From Fusarium oxysporum f. sp. lycopersici 4287 (Eukaryota > Ascomycota > Sordariomycetes > Hypocreales > Nectriaceae), in the NCBI RefSeq assembly GCF_000149955.1, contig NC_030995.1:1488001-1552000 (forward strand): 64,000 nt of DNA, given 5' to 3'. Below are positions 59,070 through 64,000 of the stretch, one piece after another. Position 1 is the first letter of the stretch; every line of letters begins with the position of its first letter. The notes beneath the pieces are model-generated. The model saw nothing but the letters and a program-made list of their open reading frames with translations, had not been told where the DNA came from and did not search any database. The position numbers and the translations under genes are program-made.

Positions 59070-59841
59070 GGCGATGGTGACTCTAGAACCCTCCTTTGGG
59101 ACAAGTAAGGAGTGAATAAACTATTGTCGAGACATGGAAGAAACAAGTCACTATTTACTGAGGAAATCAATGGAGAATGGATGAGAAGAACAGACAATAT
59201 AGACTCCCACTTATTATCAAGGGCAGCCGAGCCTCAAGATATTATATGCATATCTAAAAACAGACCAACAAAACCTAGCACAGCCCAGTAGGACTCAAGG
59301 ACCCCCAATGATAATCGTTTACCGCTGCGAATATAAAACAGAGTGGCGCCCATCCAGGTATAGGGCTGAATCCCGTAGCAGGGGTTCATCCTCTCTGGCC
59401 TTTACCATTGGCCTAGCCTGAGACAAAGCTGCGAAGCTAAGGATCGAGAACAAGGATGGAGCTGAGGTGAGCAGAGGTGCCAAGCCAAGAATATCCACCA
59501 ACTGCCGGACGAACGCTCCCAAGGGGAGGCAAGAAAACTTAGGACCTTTATCCTAAGTGATGAAAAGAATTAGGTAAGTTTAGTGTATTGTAGTAGATCT
59601 TTAGACCAGTTAATTTTAGCACACTGTTTTACTGTCAGAAGTTTCATTACCTCCCGAGGGCATTGACAGCAACTTCAATGTCGCGAATAAGACCATCAAG
59701 GAACTTGTTGTCGTCGGCGGGGCTGCAAGGGTTGTTGTACTCTAAGAATTGTTGTCAGAGTTGCCTTCATCATCCCCCACATCATCATGGCCGTACAAGA
59801 TCACTACCATGAAGGAATTGTCATATGGAATCCTAAGACTA
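59070..59841. other. intergenic, with an orphan exon-like segment
   Basis: Holds the promoter of the second DUF3433 gene and the 3' flank of FEX. A minus-strand segment at about 59649-59743 looks like a terminal exon and is listed separately. Confidence 0.5.
59649..59743 (-). other. orphan exon-like segment
   Basis: On the minus strand a CTGAC branch site and a TTCTTAG acceptor are followed by an open frame reading YNNPCSPADDNKFLDGLIRD and on to a TAA. This has the form of a last exon of about 31 codons. I found no upstream exon within the ~100 bp to FEX that joins in phase. It could be an alternative 3' exon, a remnant of a lost gene, or chance. Confidence 0.25.
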
Positions 59842-61423
59842 TCAGCACTCGGCTTTCTTCTTGGTAAAGCGGTATTTTTTGGCTTCTTCCGCATAGGAGA
59901 TGCCCGCCTCTCTAACCCGTGTTTCTAAAGGAATGGCCAACTGCATCTTTAGCCAGGTGTATTCGTCTCTATACTGTGCATAGCAATTTGCTATACCCAT
60001 CGCTCCATCGTAATCCGCCCATGACAGCGATCATCAATACTAAAGCCGTCACAACGCTGGCCGTGCCATAAATCCATGCACTTCGTCGCCTCAGAGTGCT
60101 AAGTTCAGCAACCCACGTTGAAATGGTCGTCAAACATCCACAGAAACCATCTTCCATGCCCTCCAGCACCTGGCAACCGATTACTCCACCAACCGGCACG
60201 TGTGCGAGATCCCACGACATGCCTAGGATCACAGTGCCAAATACATTGGCAGTGAATGTTCCGAGAGGAAATGTTTTCATCTTTCCGTTGAGGTACAGAG
60301 ACAGGTAGAAGCGTAGTAGACAACCCAATGGTCCAAAGACCAGCGCGAAGAGGGCTTGACCACGCCAGGCATTATGTGGTGGGAATATGGCGAGGAGTAC
60401 TGCACCAAGCCAGCAGCCCCAGCCAAGAAGCACGCCCAAGGGATCAAGCACCCGTCGACTCAACGAGAAGGGAATCGATGGCGTAACGCGCTCGAGGCCA
60501 ATAGCCAGGTGGGCGCCTAGGAATAAGCCAGAAAGTGATAACGACACAGTGGTGATGATGACGGCCAGCATCGCCATGAAGGAATAGCCCCCATTGCGAC
60601 TCGTCGGCGACTCTGACCACCCAGGCGTCTTCAGCTCATTAGACAAGGCCAAGAATACATCCTTGATGAAACTCGAAAAGGTCGTGAAACTCCCGCAGAA
60701 GCCCGTTGCCAGTCCGATGTACAAGGGAATCGTCTTCTTGGTCGCAAGATGCGCTCGCTTCGCTGCGTCCAGATCTACATCCATCTGCTGACTTGAACCA
60801 GATCCATTGGCTTCATCTTTTTGCTTTTGTTTGGCCCGCTTGATGACTTCGTCGTAGGCCGGAGTTCCCCACTCGTTGCGGAAGAGTTTGCGATCCTCCG
60901 CCAGAAATCCCATAACAACACTTCCACTAAAATTGGCCCATATCGTGTTGAAGATAACGGGAGTGCCGCTATAGCGCGTCAACGCAGTCAAGCCCAGACG
61001 CGCTAATACTCCAAGGATCGCGAATAGCACGAGATACGAATGCGTGTAAAGGCTTGTGAGCAATTCTGACGTCTTCTTCTGCGCTGCCTCTTGTGCTATA
61101 GGCTCTGGTTCGACGGCGGTATCAGAGCGGACAAAGTTGGCGTGTCCTCGCGGTTGGCCTTGGGTAGGACATGGCGAGAGCTCTTGTAGCGGAGGAATAG
61201 ATTCTGTCTCATCGAGGTTGCTGTAGTCTTGTGGAACGTCGTATGTACCGGAATCGTATCGCTCTGCCCGCCTTGCCGATTGAGCTGTTGTTTTGGTGGT
61301 TTCGCCAGGGGTCTCCCCTTGAATCGGTTGCTGAGTTATGTCGCCGAGCTCAGCATAGTCGTTTGGCGCATTGTACGCCCCAGAACTCGATTGTCGATTT
61401 TGAGCGGCCGATTCGCCAGCCAT
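59842..61423 (-). CDS. FEX1: FEX fluoride exporter, two CrcB domains, frame broken near 3' end
   Basis: A single-exon gene from the ATG at 61423. FEX proteins export fluoride across the plasma membrane. After a ~115-aa cytosolic N-terminus, two fused CrcB domains (about 128-310 and 330-475) each carry four helices. Their signature loops are GFCGSFTTFSSF (241-252) and GFCGCLTTISTW (426-437); the second lacks the phenylalanines of the first. As written, the frame stops at 59969 after 484 codons. One base over, an open frame starts NCYAQYRDEYTWLKM and runs 48 codons to TGA at 59842-59844. Dropping one A from the AAA (plus-strand TTT at 59987-59989) joins them into about 526 aa. The tail reads as a genuine cytosolic C-terminus, so I include it in the gene. 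Confidence 0.85.
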
Positions 61424-62332
61424 GGTTTGATTGTCGCGTTATCGTTGAATTATTCGAAGAGTCGGTCACTTCAAGTCAGAGATCGCAACGTGCTATGACG
61501 ACGCAGTTTGTGGTAACAAGGCATTTTATTTGAACGGAAGAAGCTCTTGCTGTTGTTAAATTACGATGTCTAAGGTTTGATGGCATAGTTTGTGGCTAGA
61601 TTCGTCGGATATGACGGCATTAAAGGAAAGAAACATCCCGAGCTCTGCCACAAAGGATGACTGGCGTTTTGATTTCATATTGTGGAGGCGTTTGCTGTGG
61701 AGTCTTTTGAGTTGAGAGGAGAGCAAGGGTATATATAAGAAAGAGATAACAAGACACGGGGTGATAGAGAAAACAGGATGATAGTTTGTATCTTGTCCAA
61801 TAAGATTCAATTGATGCCCAAGAAAGTATTTACTAACAACAAACATGAATATCTGAATGTTGAGTCCTCACCGCGTTTCAATGTAGCTCCTATCACTGAC
61901 AGCGGTGAGCTCCGTCTTATCTTATCGCACCCCGCCCTCCTCCGAGCATTCCCCTGTAGCTTAAGCTCTAACCCCGCCGACATACGCTACCGCCCGCCTC
62001 GACTATCATTCATTGTCCTTGTGATCTCTCTTGGAACGACGATTGGATTATCCAATCTCACGTAGTACCAACAAACTGATAAACAGCTACTGTACAGCTA
62101 GGCACAGGTACAGGTACAGTGCTCAACGTGTCTCCATGTAAATACCTTACACTGCTTGCTCTCGCTCACATACAAAACCCCCTCCCTCTCCTTTTTCTTT
62201 CTGATTCTTTCTTTCTTCTCCTTCTTCTCTCTCCTTGGCTTCGTCCCAGCATCTCATCTTGTGATGCTTCATCGTCTCCTCGTAGATTCTTTACTTTTGT
62301 GAAATAATCTGTGCTTTCGTACTTGACTCATA
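61424..62332. other. divergent promoter region, FEX / FUR1
   Basis: 909 bp between divergent starts. The FUR1 side has a long CT-rich tract (about 62170-62260) and a small tandem ACAGGT motif near 62105. No gene is supported. Confidence 0.5.
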
Positions 62333-63115
62333 ATGTCTTCGTTGCCTTCAAACGTCCATGTCTCTCAGCACCCGTGTCTACGGGCAAAGCTGAGCCAGCT
62401 TCGCTCAAAGGCCAACAGCCCTAGAGAGGTCAAATCACTGATTCATGAGATCTCTCTGATTGTCTCTTGTGAAGCTCTTGCTTCGTCTTTGGAAGCTACG
62501 GAAGGGACTCAGGTATGACGCATAATGGGTACTTTCGAAGCTTCACTAACCATGAACAGGATGAGACGCCTTTGGGCTTCCAGTTCACTTCCACAACAGT
62601 GCAACCAAGTACCATGTGTCTGGTTCCCATTCTGCGATCAGGTCTTGGCATGGTTGACGGTTAGTCCAGCTGCCACTTCCCTCATATTGCCTAAACTGAC
62701 CACTCCAGCTGTGCAAACCATGCTCCCTATCCCAGTTCCAGTTCATCATCTGGGCATGTACCGTGAGCCGTCTACTCTCGACCCAGTTGAGTACTACAAC
62801 AATCTTCCCCAGCAAATTCCAGGTGACTCCTCCAACAGCAACGCTAGTAGCCTTGCTATCTTGGTCGATCCTGTTATTGCAACCGGCGGGACCTGCGCCG
62901 CCGCCATCCAGACGCTTCGTGAATGGGGCGCAAAGAGAATCATTGTTCTCGCCGTTATTGGAGCTGACGAGGGTGTTCAGAGAGTCGCTGCCGAGTGGCC
63001 CGAGGGATGCGAGGTTTGGATTGCAGCAGTGGACAAAGAGTTGACCAAGGATGGTATGCTGAAGCCTGGTCTGGGAGATGTTGGTGACAGGTTGTTCTTA
63101 ACTATCGGCAAATGA
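62333..63115 (+). CDS. FUR1: uracil phosphoribosyltransferase
   Basis: Three exons, 62333-62512, 62560-62659 and 62709-63115, give 228 aa. The enzyme makes UMP from uracil and PRPP in the pyrimidine salvage pathway, in the cytosol. VPILRSGLGMVDAV matches the conserved UPRT segment. LVDPVIATGGTCAAAI is the PRPP-binding loop. EVWIAAVDKELTKDGMLKPGLGDVGDRLF is the uracil-binding C-terminal motif (shown only in part here as seen: PGLGDVGDRLF). Introns are 47 and 49 bp. The stop lies 87 bp from the stop of the convergent LIG4. Confidence 0.92.
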
Positions 63116-63202
63116 GTGCACATTTACAGGTTTTGGGCGTTGTATTCTCATTGCATTAACATATAGGTTAGATAGTATACATCATAAGTACCCCCATATT
63201 CC

Positions 63203-64000
63203 TCAAGGAATTACAAACTGCTCCTCGTCAAGTAATGTGCTCTCGTTCCAGCACTCGTCAATCCATTTCCCTGTCACTAATCTTGGTTGCAAGCGCCTTG
63301 AGCTCAGCTCTTTTCGTACCATATCAGCGGCCTCGCCTACTTGCATCGGGTCGTCGCCTTCGATCACCACATGTGTCACAGACAGATCATCGGTGTCATC
63401 TGTAACATTACCCCCGCCGTACTTGACAAGGTGCTTTAGCCTCGAAATCTTGTTGTCGCCAGCTTCCACGGCATGAAACAGCACCACACAACGTCGAAAG
63501 GTAAAGCTCCTTAATCGTCCTAAGTCTTTCCCATGTTCCTCAAGCTGTTGGAGAAACTCATTCTTGTCAAATTGCGTGCCGTCCTCAATCTTAGGCATGT
63601 CTTGCATTAGCTCTCTGAGTTCTTCGATGGAAAGATCCCGCGCGTAGCTGTCCCCAAACTGATCTGTGTTATCTTCTGCCGCTCGGTGTAATGCATCAGT
63701 GGCGTGAAACAGATGCGACGGTTCAAATGGCAAAAGAAACGCTCCCAATTCCTGTTCAAGACAATCTCTTATCCATTTGGGGCAGATAATGTCAACGGCC
63801 CCTCCTTTAATGAGGCTCGCCACCTTTACCACCTTCTTGTCGGCTATCAGAACCATGTTGGTCCCTGGTACGGCTCGTTGTAAGACTGTGCCGCCATTCT
63901 CCTTGATGATGGCCTCAAGCTGGGCCTTGGTCTTTTTATAAGGTCGGAGCGCTTCTGAAAGTACGCAGAAGTCCAGTCCCTCGAAAAGGTTTGTCATCTC
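63203..64000 (-). CDS. LIG4: DNA ligase IV, C-terminal part (runs off right edge)
   Basis: A partial gene; the 5' part lies beyond position 64000. The visible ~265 residues start with TNLFEGLDFCVLSE, the usual entry to the first BRCT domain after the ligase core. KKVVKVASLIKGGAVDIICP and KWIRDCLEQE belong to the first BRCT. An acidic linker (about 60 residues, EELRELMQDMPKI) is the XRCC4/Lif1-binding region. The second BRCT ends with VTGKWIDECWNESTLLDEEQ. DNA ligase IV seals breaks in non-homologous end joining in the nucleus. The in-frame ATG at 63997 is internal and not the true start. Confidence 0.88.
   Translation of the reverse strand, partial: EMTNLFEGLDFCVLSEALRPYKKTKAQLEAIIKENGGTVLQRAVPGTNMVLIADKKVVKVASLIKGGAVDIICPKWIRDCLEQELGAFLLPFEPSHLFHATDALHRAAEDNTDQFGDSYARDLSIEELRELMQDMPKIEDGTQFDKNEFLQQLEEHGKDLGRLRSFTFRRCVVLFHAVEAGDNKISRLKHLVKYGGGNVTDDTDDLSVTHVVIEGDDPMQVGEAADMVRKELSSRRLQPRLVTGKWIDECWNESTLLDEEQFVIP

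Noticed and set aside
59971..60040. 67-bp GTATTG...CACAG intron as the explanation of the FEX frame break
   Set aside because: It would delete part of the last transmembrane helix and has no clear branch site.
1..64000. Transposons, CRISPR arrays and secondary metabolite clusters
   Set aside because: No transposase, reverse transcriptase, long terminal or inverted repeats, regular spacer arrays, or polyketide/peptide synthase genes are visible; the SMP-30-like protein and Zn2Cys6 factor alone do not make a cluster.

Overview
The window looks like nuclear DNA of a filamentous ascomycete, most likely a Sordariomycete of the Fusarium (Nectriaceae) type. The evidence is short introns (mostly 45-75 bp) with GTRNGT donors and CTRAC-like branch sites, intergenic gaps of 0.1-3 kb, and typical fungal families: an Asp f 4-like secreted protein, two DUF3433 membrane proteins, a Zn2Cys6 factor, a Pth11/rhodopsin-type receptor and the FEX fluoride exporter. 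The genus is an inference. Exon joins were worked out by hand from splice signals and phase. They close to whole codon numbers in every multi-exon gene except the two that carry apparent 1-nt indels.

Layout. 1-3 kb: no supported gene. 3.1-4.0: strongly codon-biased secreted Asp f 4-like protein. 6.3-13.5: accessory-looking block of three genes, namely a 1030-aa unknown with a zinc-binding-like cysteine cluster and a Cys/Ser/Gly tail (-), a GRDP/DUF1399 protein (+), and a cytosolic class-3 lipase with a possible N-myristoylation start (-). 15.6-19.8: large two-module DUF3433 membrane protein. 21.2-22.7: mitochondrial pyruvate dehydrogenase E2 with a 5'-UTR intron. 23.4-28.1: Zn2Cys6 regulator and DUF1308 protein.

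29-41 kb is a dense housekeeping block: SEC7 (Golgi Arf-GEF), an HSM3/PSMD5-like proteasome chaperone, RPC31 (Pol III), NUP49 (nuclear pore) and FIP1 (polyadenylation), mostly in divergent or convergent pairs. 41.4-55.9 is more variable: SMP-30-like beta-propeller, an unrecognised 3-exon gene, M50B-like membrane protease, class I methyltransferase, ferric reductase, rhodopsin-type receptor and a GST-like protein. 56-64 kb: second DUF3433 protein with a Thr-rich ectodomain, FEX fluoride exporter, FUR1-type uracil phosphoribosyltransferase, and the 3' end of DNA ligase IV running off the right edge.

The observations most worth a second look are: the three-gene block at 6.3-13.5 kb; 1-nt frame breaks in NUP49 and FEX, both in short homopolymers, with the FEX break hiding a 48-codon C-terminal tail; a uORF whose stop overlaps the SEC7 start codon; an overlapping upstream ATG on the ferric reductase; an imperfect repeat in the FEX N-terminus; and an orphan exon-like segment downstream of FEX. 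No tRNA, rRNA, CRISPR array or intact transposon was seen.
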